Below, piece after piece: positions 14,955 to 24,144 of a stretch of DNA of 64,000 nt (its first letter is position 1; each line of letters opens with the position of its first letter). This stretch comes from an uncultured Croceitalea sp. (GTDB lineage: Bacteria; Bacteroidota; Bacteroidia; Flavobacteriales; Flavobacteriaceae). The stretch spans positions 496,001-560,000 of the forward strand of contig CANLWK010000001.1 in NCBI GenBank assembly GCA_947494805.1, written 5' to 3'. The notes below the pieces were generated by a model. The model had not been told where the DNA came from. It ran no database searches and worked only from the letters and a program-made list of their open reading frames with translations. Both the position numbers and the translations under genes were made by a program.

Positions 14955-17900
14955 TTAACTATTTATAATTGCAATCTCTTCTTTGCTCAGTTCATATAAT
15001 TGGTAAACTAACTGGTCGATTTGGTTTTCTAAAAACGATGTATCATTTGATGAATCCTCATTTTTAAGATTTAGAATATTGTCAACAATTGTTTCAATTT
15101 TAAGGATTTCATCTTCAGAAGGTACTTTAACGGGCAATAATTCAATCTTATACTTTTTCCATCTATTTGTACCCATGCCAGTTGTAGTTCCAATAAGATT
15201 AAAATACCACTCCGAAAGTTTTGAATTTAGTATAGCCAAAAGGAATTTTAACTTCTCCCCTGTCATCAAAAAAGTGGTTGCCTCTGCATACAGCCCTTTA
15301 TCATCAAAGGCAAATTTTGGTTTATCCGAAATTTCCCCCCAGATAATTTTGGGTTTATCAAAATCTTCTAAGTAAGAGCAATTACGGAGATTTGACCAGT
15401 GATCTCCTTGGTCGTAACGACTTTGAACCTTTGGTAAAAATGTTCTTAAATGTTTATAGATTATTGGATAATCATTCTCTACATCTATTCTTTTCAATCC
15501 ACTTGATTTCAATCCATTATGAGAGTTGATTAAATACACTTTTTCAAATTCATAACTGTATTTTTTCAAGTCCCTCCCACGTAAAATAGGCTTAATAATA
15601 TCTTGATTATTGCGGTCAAGATTTATCAAATTGACCTTTTTCTGTTCATCAATAATAAAGGCTTCATTATAACCTGTTTTAATCCCAAAATTTATCCTAA
15701 TGTCAAAGTTTTTCAATTGTTTGCCTTGTTTTTCAATTTTTGCCTTAAGGTTGCCTTCAGCTTGATTCCCTATAAACCACTCGGAGGATTCAGGTACCGC
15801 AAACTCAAAATGATTGGCTTCAAAATACTCGGACAAGGATGCCCCTAAGACATAATCATCTGATAAATTGACCACTGGAAAAGAATCTGTTAGACTACCT
15901 TTTTTTAATGTAATTATGTTGGATTCTACAGTGGCTTCTTCAAATAATTGGATGTCCTCAATATTTAGAAGTGAAATTGGTTGCAGATTTTCAAGGAAGT
16001 ATTCTTTGAGTAATTCTCCGTAAATAGCTCTTAGCCATGAATTAGAGGTAATGTAAGTTAACAAACCTTTGTCTTTTAGAATCCTACCGCCAATTTCATA
16101 AAATAAGCAATATACATCTGCTCCTTTCGAATAAGTTTGAAATCCGGCCTTTTCATAATAATTAGTGAATGCTTTTAATTTAGACATTGAGAAATAGGGT
16201 GGATTCCCGATTACTACATCAAACCCAACATAATCACCTTCATCATTTAGTACTTCAGGAAACTCAAACCGCCATTCAAAGGCATTTTCATAGATAACAT
16301 TATTAACAATTTCCTCTTTTTCCAATAAGGCTTTTTCTGCCCTCTTCTGCAGTTTTTTTAGCTTTTCCTTATCAGTCTTTGTAATTCTTTGCTCAAATGT
16401 TTTTAGGTTGTTCTGCCTTTCTTGTTCATTAATCAACAAACCTTGAGCCTTTTGAAACTTAGCAATGAACTTATTGTCTAATGTGCTTCTAAAATTGTTT
16501 TTGACCTCATTGATAATGTTGAGAATTTCTCGCTTTTTTTCTTTTGAGGCAGTGTTTTTATAATCAGTAACGGCCTGTTTATAATCCAAAAAGCTATATG
16601 TGATTTTTTTGTCCTTAAAAGCATCCGTTAAATCATCATCTAACGCAAAACGACTTATCAATGAATTACCTGTCTTAATGTTAATGTCAATATTGGGTAA
16701 TGTCTCCAATTCGTTTTCGCCTTTATAATAAGCGTTTTTGAGTAGTTCAATCCACAACCGCAATCGGCAGATTTTTACTGAGTTGGGATTAATATCTACC
16801 CCAAAAAGGCTATTTTCAATTAGGTTCTGTTTTTCGTGAAAGAGAGCCATCTGTACCCGTTGACTTTCTTTGTTGTTGGGATGATATTCAAACAATTCTC
16901 CCTCATCATCGGTAATGACCAATTCGTCATTAACCACTTCTACCTCGTATTCTTTTAAACGCTTCCCAGCAATATCTTGAAATATTCTAAGGTCGTTTTT
17001 AATTGCAATCAATTCGTTTAGGGCTGAAACCAAAAAATGCCCAGATCCAACTGCTGGGTCGCAAATTTTTAAGCTATTAACAATGCTGTTGGCTTCATTT
17101 CTATCCTCAATGTTGTCATAAACTTCATCCAAGTCTTTGCACTTCCAGTTCTTAACTTCATTGAACTTTTGAACCACTGCTTTACGAATGGTTTCCCTGC
17201 ACATATACATGGTAATAAAACCAGGGGTAAAAAATGAACCGTCCTTATAACCATTAATTTTTTCAAATATGAGACCAAGTACAGAGGCATTGATAAGCGT
17301 TTTATTGTCTTCTTGAATATCTTCTGCTCCCTCGCTGCTAAAATCATAAGCATCTAAAAAGACAAATAGATATTCAAGGGTCGATAGTTCCCCTGAGCGT
17401 TTTTTTCCATTCTCGTTTTTCAAGACAGTTGAAGAAATAATGGGGATAGGTTTATCATCTCTTAGATTGCTTACGAAAATAGTATCATGCTCTATGTCAG
17501 TTGGTTCAAATAATGAAGAGTTTAAGTATGGCACCAAACCAAAAAGTCTTTTGGATTCTTCATTGCGCTCTTCATGTTTCTTGGCTAGCACTTGAAAGAA
17601 AAGACTGTCTAGGTCGTCATAGTCTTTAATCATTTTTAAGTTCAGAAACGCATATCGGTTATTGCTCTTGTGATATCGAATAAGTTGTGCTTCCAACAGC
17701 TTTAAAAACAATATTCTGTTGACCCAAGTAATGACCAGTTCTAAGCCAACGTTGAACAATTGGTCACTTTTATTCTCTCCGTATAATTTAGCATTGGGCA
17801 GACGACTAATCTTATCCCTGCTTTCCAATTGGATTATGGTATTCTCAAGCAGACTGCCCAGATTTCGTTGGTCCTCTTCATTTCTTTGAATAAGTTTTTT

Positions 17901-18704
17901 ACTTCCCTTTTTTACTTCCGTAAGTCCAATAATATGAAGCAGCTCGGTATAAAACTTTTTATCTAGACTGTTGCTGTCATTTTCAAAAGGCAGTTTCAGA
18001 AGATGTTCAGGAGACAACACCTTAAAAAGGGAAACTAGTTTTAGGTCGTCTTTGGAATCATCATTGCGGACTATTTTTTCATATTTGCGTAAATCAAAGT
18101 ATACGAAAGAAAATGAGCCTTGGTATTCAGCCATAAAGGGCTTTGCGATTTCATTGTAAAAGAAATCGGTATTGGTGCCAGACAGATTACCGGCCTCAAA
18201 ATCTTTAAACTTTTTTACAAAACTTTTATTGGCAACAAAACCTTTTTCAAAGCTGTTGGCATCAAAAATGAACCACTCAAAAAGATTGGTGATGATTAAG
18301 TTTTTGACCTCAAGATTACCTTTGGTAATTCGTTCTCTGAGAAAATAAAGGAGTAATTCATGAAATGCTTTTTTGTTGAGATTTTCAATCGAGACCATCT
18401 CACTATTATTTTTGGCATTTTTTGCCTCGATGATTACTCCAACTGCACTATCTGGTTTTGGCCCAACATGAATGACTTGGTCGCTTCTGCCACTTGTATT
18501 AATGAAATAATTGTTGTGATAAAGAGAGTCCTTCAAAAAACCAGAAACCAAATTTTTGTGATACTCTTCTGATTCTGAATCATCGGCAAAATCGAGAATC
18601 TTAATCAGGTTCTTTTTAAAGATCTCAATATCTTCTCGATATGGTTTTACCTTTAAAAAGGCCTTGTTTAATGCTTTTCTCGGTTTTATGGGATTTGCAA
18701 TCAT
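14955..18704 (-). CDS. Type IIG (Eco57I-like) restriction-methyltransferase fusion
   Basis: 1249 aa. An N-terminal PD-(D/E)XK nuclease reads KPDSAVGVIIEAKNAK with Asp85, Glu93 and Lys95. The central N6-adenine methyltransferase has the SAM motif CDPAVGSGHFLVSALNE near residue 548 and the catalytic GNPPYFSMSK near 830. The C-terminal ~300 residues (from about 950) fit a target-recognition domain. This is the one-polypeptide restriction-modification design, active on host and invading DNA. No separate specificity subunit is present. The PLD-nuclease gene lies 64 bp upstream and Mrr 20 bp downstream. I see no frameshift. A PglX-like BREX role is less likely because no other BREX genes are nearby. 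Confidence 0.85.
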   Translation of the reverse strand: MIANPIKPRKALNKAFLKVKPYREDIEIFKKNLIKILDFADDSESEEYHKNLVSGFLKDSLYHNNYFINTSGRSDQVIHVGPKPDSAVGVIIEAKNAKNNSEMVSIENLNKKAFHELLLYFLRERITKGNLEVKNLIITNLFEWFIFDANSFEKGFVANKSFVKKFKDFEAGNLSGTNTDFFYNEIAKPFMAEYQGSFSFVYFDLRKYEKIVRNDDSKDDLKLVSLFKVLSPEHLLKLPFENDSNSLDKKFYTELLHIIGLTEVKKGSKKLIQRNEEDQRNLGSLLENTIIQLESRDKISRLPNAKLYGENKSDQLFNVGLELVITWVNRILFLKLLEAQLIRYHKSNNRYAFLNLKMIKDYDDLDSLFFQVLAKKHEERNEESKRLFGLVPYLNSSLFEPTDIEHDTIFVSNLRDDKPIPIISSTVLKNENGKKRSGELSTLEYLFVFLDAYDFSSEGAEDIQEDNKTLINASVLGLIFEKINGYKDGSFFTPGFITMYMCRETIRKAVVQKFNEVKNWKCKDLDEVYDNIEDRNEANSIVNSLKICDPAVGSGHFLVSALNELIAIKNDLRIFQDIAGKRLKEYEVEVVNDELVITDDEGELFEYHPNNKESQRVQMALFHEKQNLIENSLFGVDINPNSVKICRLRLWIELLKNAYYKGENELETLPNIDINIKTGNSLISRFALDDDLTDAFKDKKITYSFLDYKQAVTDYKNTASKEKKREILNIINEVKNNFRSTLDNKFIAKFQKAQGLLINEQERQNNLKTFEQRITKTDKEKLKKLQKRAEKALLEKEEIVNNVIYENAFEWRFEFPEVLNDEGDYVGFDVVIGNPPYFSMSKLKAFTNYYEKAGFQTYSKGADVYCLFYEIGGRILKDKGLLTYITSNSWLRAIYGELLKEYFLENLQPISLLNIEDIQLFEEATVESNIITLKKGSLTDSFPVVNLSDDYVLGASLSEYFEANHFEFAVPESSEWFIGNQAEGNLKAKIEKQGKQLKNFDIRINFGIKTGYNEAFIIDEQKKVNLINLDRNNQDIIKPILRGRDLKKYSYEFEKVYLINSHNGLKSSGLKRIDVENDYPIIYKHLRTFLPKVQSRYDQGDHWSNLRNCSYLEDFDKPKIIWGEISDKPKFAFDDKGLYAEATTFLMTGEKLKFLLAILNSKLSEWYFNLIGTTTGMGTNRWKKYKIELLPVKVPSEDEILKIETIVDNILNLKNEDSSNDTSFLENQIDQLVYQLYELSKEEIAIINS

Positions 18705-18768
18705 ACTTTAAAACAGGCTTGAAAGCAAAAGGTTCTTAGCCTAGAGCATTCTTACCATTTTGTGATAG

Positions 18769-19668
18769 TTATAATAATTCAGCTAACGATTCTGGATAAA
18801 CAATCCACTTATTGCCCTTTGCATTTTCTTTATATTGAATACCCAAATGGCTGCCAAGCACAGTAATGGTATTCTTGTCAGAAATATAACCTTTCTCAAT
18901 CATCACTACAACAACCTCGGCAAATGATTTATCTTTTAGTTTGCCAAGATTAGTAGCAGACAGTAGTTTTTGCTTTGCTATTAAGGGCTTAGAACTTGCC
19001 TTGTAAGAAGTCCTCTGCCGTTCAAATTCTTCCCTGCTTATCCTTTGCTGCTCCATCGTTTCTTCAACATAAGTTTTATCAATGAATTCAAAAACACTGA
19101 ATTTTTTGACTTTATTTCCTTTAAGTAAATCTTGGGTAAGGTCTAGCTTTATTTTAGAACCCAAGTAGTCTTTGGCTATCAAAAACTTCTTCTTGTAGTT
19201 GGGCCTCTTGATGAAAATAGCGTAGCCATTTTTTAAAACTTGCATCGAAGATTCCCAAGCATCTTTGTCAATGCCAGATCCTCCTATGATTTTCGATTCA
19301 CTAATTACCCCGAATTCAACATTATTTTTAAAAGAATAATCGTAAAGATTGATTGATGTTACAATACCTTTTTTCTCATTGGCGTAATATTTAGCATGAA
19401 GGTTAGGGATGAACACAATCGATACATTTGGGAAATCCATAAAGTAGTCTAGATCTTCGGACTTAAAGCTTCGTTCTGGATTTCTTTTGTTCTTTCCAAA
19501 AGCGACAATTAAATGCAATTCCGAATTATTCTTATGTTTTGAGAAAAGATTTTTAAAGTAGTCATCAAGTTTTACATAGGGTGAAAGAATTAACAACTGT
19601 TTTTTGGCATCATGAATAACATCATAAACCTCCTCAGCTAATTCTTTCCCGGTCAGAAACTTTGCCAT
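18769..19668 (-). CDS. Phospholipase-D-family nuclease (NgoFVII/BfiI-like)
   Basis: 299 aa with one PLD half-site: LHAKYYANEKKGIVTSINLY (His91, Lys93, Asn107) after an opening LTGKELAEEVYDVIHDAKKQ. PLD nucleases work as dimers and need no metal. The C-terminal third (after about 240) is a separate lysine-rich domain with AEVVVVMIEKGYISDKNTIT, which may read DNA. It is the first gene of the four-gene nuclease operon. Between it and the divergent Fic gene lie about 300 bp of AT-rich DNA (19669-19972) that must hold both promoters; besides the Fic operator I see no clear element there. Confidence 0.8.
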   Translation of the reverse strand: MAKFLTGKELAEEVYDVIHDAKKQLLILSPYVKLDDYFKNLFSKHKNNSELHLIVAFGKNKRNPERSFKSEDLDYFMDFPNVSIVFIPNLHAKYYANEKKGIVTSINLYDYSFKNNVEFGVISESKIIGGSGIDKDAWESSMQVLKNGYAIFIKRPNYKKKFLIAKDYLGSKIKLDLTQDLLKGNKVKKFSVFEFIDKTYVEETMEQQRISREEFERQRTSYKASSKPLIAKQKLLSATNLGKLKDKSFAEVVVVMIEKGYISDKNTITVLGSHLGIQYKENAKGNKWIVYPESLAELL

Positions 19669-19945
19669 ATATCAAAACGTTTCAAGGTTATCGTATAGTT
19701 AGAATATCAACAAACCAGAGTTAGGGGAGTATCGGCTATTGTTATCACCAAAATAACCAAACCCTTGATGATTAAAAAATGACAATTGTTATTTGGGGTT
19801 TTTCTATAAAATAGGTGGGGTTTTCCTCCAATTAAGGAAGTTCATGAAAGGATTCAAAATTTGACACAAATCCGTAATCGACAAGTTTGTTTTTAGGTGA
19901 TTGAGCCAAATAAACTTATAATCAACTCATTTTTTTAGTATTTTT

Positions 19946-19972
19946 GAGCCGAATAAGATCTCTATTCGGCTC
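19946..19972 (+). promoter_or_regulatory. Palindromic operator abutting the Fic start codon
   Basis: GAGCCGAATA and TATTCGGCTC are perfectly complementary 10-bp arms around a 7-nt centre, ending immediately before the ATG at 19973. A protein bound here, or an RNA hairpin, would block translation start as well as transcription. A copy with one mismatch stands at 10157-10183. The Fic protein's own C-terminal winged helix is the best candidate ligand. Confidence 0.6.
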
Positions 19973-21064
19973 ATGCGTTACAATTGGCAACAAAAAGACT
20001 GGCCCGATTTTCAATATCAAACCATATATATCGAAGATTTGCTCTTTGATTTTGCGCAACGTACTGGACGTATTAGTGGGGTATTGCAGGGGCTTTCCGA
20101 AACTGAACAAACGGAGGCTATGATTAACCTCATGGTTTCTGAGGCCATAAAGACCTCAGAAATTGAAGGAGAGTATTTGAGCCGAAATGATGTGATGTCT
20201 TCCATTCGTAGAAACTTGGGTCTTAACCCAGAATTACCCTTAACTAAAGACAAAAGAGCGGAAGGTATTGCTGAATTGATGCTTGCTGTTCGGGATGACT
20301 TTTTAAAACCTTTGAGGAGTCAAGTACTGTTTGATTGGCATTCCATGTTGATGAAAGGCAATACCCAAATTCAAATCGGGCATTGGCGCACTCATAAAGA
20401 ACCCATGCAAATAGTTTCAGGAGGCATAGGAAGGGAAGTGATACATTTTGAAGCACCACCTTCGAGTAAAGTAACTTCAGAAATGGATGATTTTATCAAG
20501 TGGTTCAATACGTCACAGGGCGAAATCAAGAAACCTATCATAAGAGCTGCCATTGCCCATCTCTATTTTGAAACCATACACCCTTTTGAAGATGGAAATG
20601 GTAGAATTGGCAGAGCTGTGGCAGAAAAAGCACTTTCGCAAAGTATCGGTCGCCCGGTGCTGTTCAGTTTGTCCAAATCCATCGAGGTAAATAAAAACGC
20701 CTACTATGATGCCTTACAAGGGGCGCAGCGTTCCAACGAAATCACGGATTGGATAAACTACTTTGTCCGAACGGTTTTGGATGCCCAAATCGATGCCGAG
20801 CTAGAAATTGAGTTTACCTTAAAAAAGACCAAGTTCTTTGACGAGCTCAAAGATTCCCTAAATGAACGTCAACAAAAAGTTGTTCGCAGAATGCTCGAAG
20901 AAGGTCATCAGGGCTTTGAAGGCGGAATGAACGCACGTAAATATGTTTCGCTTGCAAGAACATCAAAAGCCACAGCCACAAGGGATTTGCAAGACCTAGT
21001 GGCAAAAGGTATTTTCAAACCTATCGGCGGAGGACGCAGTACGAGGTATGAAATCAATGTTTGA
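19973..21064 (+). CDS. DUF4172-Fic family protein (AMPylase) with autoinhibitory motif and C-terminal winged helix
   Basis: 363 aa. The N-terminal DUF4172 part (MRYNWQQKDWPDFQY, residues 1-15) leads to an inhibitory helix with TSEIEG (61-66), matching the (S/T)xxxE(G/N) motif that blocks ATP in class II Fic proteins. The Fic core HPFEDGNGRIGR (203-214) is intact. The last ~75 residues contain ERQQKVVRRMLEEG and SLARTSKATATRDLQDLVAK, a winged-helix DNA-binding domain. The protein should transfer AMP to a protein target when inhibition is relieved, and may repress itself. It is the only plus-strand gene in the island, divergent from the nuclease operon. Confidence 0.9.
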   Translation: MRYNWQQKDWPDFQYQTIYIEDLLFDFAQRTGRISGVLQGLSETEQTEAMINLMVSEAIKTSEIEGEYLSRNDVMSSIRRNLGLNPELPLTKDKRAEGIAELMLAVRDDFLKPLRSQVLFDWHSMLMKGNTQIQIGHWRTHKEPMQIVSGGIGREVIHFEAPPSSKVTSEMDDFIKWFNTSQGEIKKPIIRAAIAHLYFETIHPFEDGNGRIGRAVAEKALSQSIGRPVLFSLSKSIEVNKNAYYDALQGAQRSNEITDWINYFVRTVLDAQIDAELEIEFTLKKTKFFDELKDSLNERQQKVVRRMLEEGHQGFEGGMNARKYVSLARTSKATATRDLQDLVAKGIFKPIGGGRSTRYEINV

Positions 21065-21190
21065 ATTTTTAGTTTAGTTACCTAACTTACAAACGGGAAA
21101 AAATAACGGGAATCCTACTTATACTAGTTAACAGAGAGGTTTTTAAGTTGTCCCGAAATTCGTTGGTTTTACAGCACTAGAAAAATTACT

Positions 21191-21330
21191 TCCAACGGTC
21201 TCGTATAACCGCCAGTTACGGATTAATATACCTTGATTTTCGGTTTGATACTGACTTTAGCTATTCCGAGTGGATTCGGACCTTGTCGAATCCCCCGTAA
21301 TTGCGGTCATACATTGTCGGCAACTGGCTT
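21191..21330 (-). repeat. attC-like palindromic spacer A (after the broken cassette gene)
   Basis: A 140-bp imperfect palindrome. On the plus strand CCAACGGTCTCGTATAACCG at the left end pairs with CGGTCATACATTGTCGG at the right, with extrahelical bases (GGTCTC versus AAT). An inner stem GGATTCG / CGAATCC is present. Its right end shares TTGTCGGCAACTGGCTT with spacer B. It directly follows the stop of the 21332 gene. Confidence 0.6.
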
Positions 21331-21331
21331 T

Positions 21332-22024
21332 TTATATTTTTTCCATTATTTCTTCATCTCCATGCACCCTTATTCCATTGTTAAAATTCTCTTTCACATA
21401 TGTATCATACCTTGGACTTGATTCAATAATAGCCTCAACTATTCTATCCGTAGTTGGATATTCTGAAATGTTGGGTTTTACAGGTGTAGCGAATATATAA
21501 TCAATGTCTTCTGGAACATTAAATTTAAAATTCAGTTCACCATTTTCTTTTATGGACGGTTGCTCGCTTCCAATTTTGTATTCTGTGTTTTCAAAGCAAG
21601 TGAATATCTGATACCACTCATTTTTTATTTCTTTAAATTGTTTTTCTTCAGTTTCATTGAATGCTATTCCAACAGCTCCCCACGAGGCAATTAGTCTTTT
21701 GGGATATTTTGTCGTTGATATGCCTTCTGCCTCTGAAAGTTCTAATGCTTGATTCTTCAACTCTTCAAAGTTTTCTGTCTCCTTTTTAAAAGGAATTATA
21801 TATGCTGTCCCTAGATTAGTCACAGAATTAGAAAAGACCATCGTATAAGTGCACCTTTTAGATGTTGACTTTCTTCCGTATCTAATCGGCACTTCAATCG
21901 CGACCTTTTTTTCTAAGTCAAAATTTTTTCTCCAATTCTTTCGAAGCTTCCCTTGCTAAGAATTCAATGTGTTTTTTTCATTTTCCCAAAGAAGAGAACC
22001 TATTATTAATACTGCTCCTTGCAT
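21332..22024 (-). pseudogene. Cassette gene interrupted by an in-frame TAG
   Basis: From ATG at 22024 the frame reads MQGAVLIIGSLLWENEKNTL, then N-S and a TAG (21958-21956) at codon 23. It continues in the same frame with QGKLRKNWRKNFDLEKKVAI and on through a GTG codon at 21892 to the TAA at 21332. Without the stop the product is about 230 aa. The opening (G-x-L-I-I-G-S-L-L-W) and VPIRYGRKS with TYTMVFSNS look like one continuous conserved domain of unknown function, so a single base change has probably inactivated it. Translation restarting at GTG 21892 would lose the first strand. Suppression or recoding of the TAG is possible but unsupported. Confidence 0.65.
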
Positions 22025-22040
22025 TCTGTGCCTATTTTAG

Positions 22041-22057
22041 TTTGTTGGCAACTGGCT
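22041..22057 (-). repeat. Truncated attC-like spacer B
   Basis: TTTGTTGGCAACTGGCT here matches the right end of spacer A, but the left half of the palindrome is missing and the next start codon follows within 20 bp. It looks like an attC-type site that lost its distal arm by deletion, fixing the two cassettes together. Confidence 0.5.
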
Positions 22058-22879
22058 TCATTTCCAATTTATTTCATCAGACTTTTTATCGTAATCCGTA
22101 CTGTCAAAAGTTTTGACTTCTACGAATGTTTTGTCAGCCACTTTTTTGAAAATTGATTTTCGGGCAGCCACAAAATCTAATTTCTCATCTACAACTTCTG
22201 GCCATAGAACCATATTAGTTCCATTAAATTCAGATTTAACACTTGCGTAAATAATTCCGTCCACTTCAGGAAATTTCTCTTTGATGTAGTTCGAAAAAGC
22301 GCAAGTTATTTTGTAATTCGATTTTTGTTTTTCCAAGTCCAAAGTAAATTCGTTGGCCAGAAATTCATTAAATGTTTTGAGGTCTTCAAATTCTTCACTT
22401 TTGTCAAATCCGTTGTAAAATTCCCTCATTTTATCGAACTCTAAATTATTTCCAGAGTTTTTTTCTGTTGGTAGAATCATTACCAAGTTCAAAGGTTTTT
22501 TTAAATCCCACGCTCCAATGGTCAATATTTCTTCTTCACTATCTTTATTTCCTCTGAATATTGATACTGCTTCTGAAATTCCAGTTTCTTGATTTTTATT
22601 ATCGTTACAATAAAAAAAACCTTGCCCAGGTTCATTTGCTCTTCCGAAATTGTGAATATTTAAAATATCAGTCCTGTATGATAGCTCGTGAGAACAATTA
22701 AAAAATTCTTCTCCTTTATTATGTCTCCTATATCTTATTAATCTATATGGTTTATACTCCAATATAGGAACAGGAATAATTTGGTTTTTCAAGATGTTCT
22801 TGATGTGGGAATAACTCGAAATTGTGTCAAGTTTCTTTAATTCTTCCAATCTATTTATTAATTCTTCCATTGCTTTCAT
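22058..22879 (-). CDS. RES-domain-like protein in a cassette
   Basis: 273 aa (ATG at 22879, or 22870). A helical N-terminal region precedes YRLIRYRRHNKGEEFF, FGRANEPGQGFFYCND and TGISEAVSIFRG, which together supply the Arg, the aromatic/Gly-rich loop and the Glu expected of the RES NAD+-degrading fold. RES proteins act as toxins depleting NAD+, normally with an Xre antitoxin. None is encoded next to it, so it may be a stand-alone defence effector or have another activity. It is bounded by palindromic spacers with the matched ends GTTGGCAAC (5') and GTTGCCAAC (3'). Confidence 0.55.
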   Translation of the reverse strand: MKAMEELINRLEELKKLDTISSYSHIKNILKNQIIPVPILEYKPYRLIRYRRHNKGEEFFNCSHELSYRTDILNIHNFGRANEPGQGFFYCNDNKNQETGISEAVSIFRGNKDSEEEILTIGAWDLKKPLNLVMILPTEKNSGNNLEFDKMREFYNGFDKSEEFEDLKTFNEFLANEFTLDLEKQKSNYKITCAFSNYIKEKFPEVDGIIYASVKSEFNGTNMVLWPEVVDEKLDFVAARKSIFKKVADKTFVEVKTFDSTDYDKKSDEINWK

Positions 22880-22886
22880 TCAGCTT

Positions 22887-22943
22887 GTTGCCAACGGTAA
22901 GTAAAAGCGGGCGTTTTAATGCCGCTTATACATTGTTAGGCTC
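22887..22943 (-). repeat. attC-like palindromic spacer C
   Basis: GCCAACGGTAAGTAAAAGCGG (22890-22910, quoted as arm ends GCCAAC and AAGCGG) pairs with CCGCTTATACATTGTTAGGC (22922-22941) around a 10-nt centre. The outer boxes do not match each other: GCCAAC pairs with the RES cassette's own far end, GTTAGGC with the next gene's. This asymmetry is what an attC site shows in a linear cassette array. Confidence 0.65.
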
Positions 22944-24059
22944 TGTTTTATCGTCAATAATGATACTTTTCTTGAGAAAACGTAGAATTGACTTTGCCAA
23001 TTCTTTCAGTCCAAAATAGGTCGTATAAAACTCGTCCGGATGTAAAATATATTGTTCTCTTAAGTGAACATATCTACCTCTAAATTTCCGTCCAGTTCTA
23101 ACTAGTTTGTCAAAGTCATCCGGAAGCTTCAAATCAGGTAATTGCTTTGAGAAGCCTGACCTAGTCTTTTCTACGAATGTGGCAGACGGCATTCCTTTAA
23201 TCAGATTTATGATTCGATTGTTTATTGTCTCTTTATCAAGGTCTAATTTGTTCAATGCCTCGCTAATACTATTAATTTGTTCATCATCAAACATAAGTTC
23301 ACTCTCTCCTTCGCTGTTAAAAATTTCAACTATTTGCCACAAGCTAATATAAGAGCGAACTACATCAGATTGAGTAATTGCATCAACCCATAAATTACTG
23401 ATGAGGTGAAATATTGAATCAGAGTTGAATAATTGCTGAATGTTCTTTTCTGGGGGCAATTCAGAAGGACCTAGCTGTCGATCATGGGCACTAATATTCA
23501 AATTCTGTGCTCTTGGATTAGTACATGTAAAGTACGCAGTTAGATAAGATTTGTTTTTAAGTGAACCAATGTAAGAGTGTTTTATGTCAGTTTGTTTCGC
23601 AGCAGTGATCTCTGTTCCGTCATCTTCGACTTCAACTACATCACCAAGAACCTGATATGCATTTACAATTCCATTTTTGGTGATGACTCTAACTTTAGGT
23701 ATTTCAATATTTACATGACTATCACAATTCAAAACGAATGTTTCATCAAAATTCATTTTAAACCCATATTCAAAGATGATTGAAAGGTGGTTCAAAAAAG
23801 CCTGAATAGCTGGTATACCAATTTTAATAGCTTCATCCAAGTCAGCAGATTCGACAATGTGAGAGACGAATGCCTTTGGTTGTTTTTGCAAAGGTCCGGA
23901 TTCATCCTGTTCTATTTGAATTTTGAATGGAGTGAAAACTATATTGTCAAGTGATTTTAGATCAGGCCACCACCGAACAGGAACGTGCGACCCATCTGCA
24001 GTTTGTGAATAACCTATTGCGTATATGTCTGCCGATGCTATGATTATATGTTTTGACAT
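22926..24059 (-). CDS. Cassette protein of unknown function, possible HEPN-like C-terminus
   Basis: 377 aa, no close family recognised. The N-terminal ~160 residues are mixed alpha/beta (MSKHIIIASADIYAIGYSQT at the start). The C-terminal ~200 are helical and include RSYISLWQIVEIFNSEGE and FRGRYVHLREQY. An Arg-x4-His arrangement in a helical domain of this kind resembles Apea-type HEPN RNases, a weak hint only. The stop (V-TAA) lies inside spacer C, and the start is about 20 bp from GTTAGGCTC at the edge of spacer D. No promoter is visible, so expression probably depends on the array. Confidence 0.6.
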   Translation of the reverse strand: MSKHIIIASADIYAIGYSQTADGSHVPVRWWPDLKSLDNIVFTPFKIQIEQDESGPLQKQPKAFVSHIVESADLDEAIKIGIPAIQAFLNHLSIIFEYGFKMNFDETFVLNCDSHVNIEIPKVRVITKNGIVNAYQVLGDVVEVEDDGTEITAAKQTDIKHSYIGSLKNKSYLTAYFTCTNPRAQNLNISAHDRQLGPSELPPEKNIQQLFNSDSIFHLISNLWVDAITQSDVVRSYISLWQIVEIFNSEGESELMFDDEQINSISEALNKLDLDKETINNRIINLIKGMPSATFVEKTRSGFSKQLPDLKLPDDFDKLVRTGRKFRGRYVHLREQYILHPDEFYTTYFGLKELAKSILRFLKKSIIIDDKTEPNNV

Positions 24060-24070
24060 AATATTTAATT

Positions 24071-24144
24071 GAGCCTAACGGTCTCGGCTAAACACAGTAG
24101 TGAATGAATGGGAGCTATTGCCGTTTTAGCCATTGTTAGCTGCA
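24071..24144 (-). repeat. attC-like palindromic spacer D
   Basis: On the plus strand GAGCCTAACGGTCTCGGCTA at 24071-24090 pairs with GTTTTAGCCATTGTTAG at 24123-24139, again with GGTCTC against AAT as extrahelical bases. GAGCCTAAC matches GTTAGGCTC at the far end of the 377-aa gene. GTTAGCTGC at the other edge matches GCAGCTAAC at 25247-25255. So each box pairs with the distant end of its own cassette. Confidence 0.7.

Noticed and set aside
14955-18704. BREX PglX methylase
   Set aside because: It has its own PD-(D/E)XK nuclease at the N-terminus and no pglZ, brxC or brxL neighbours, which fits type IIG better.
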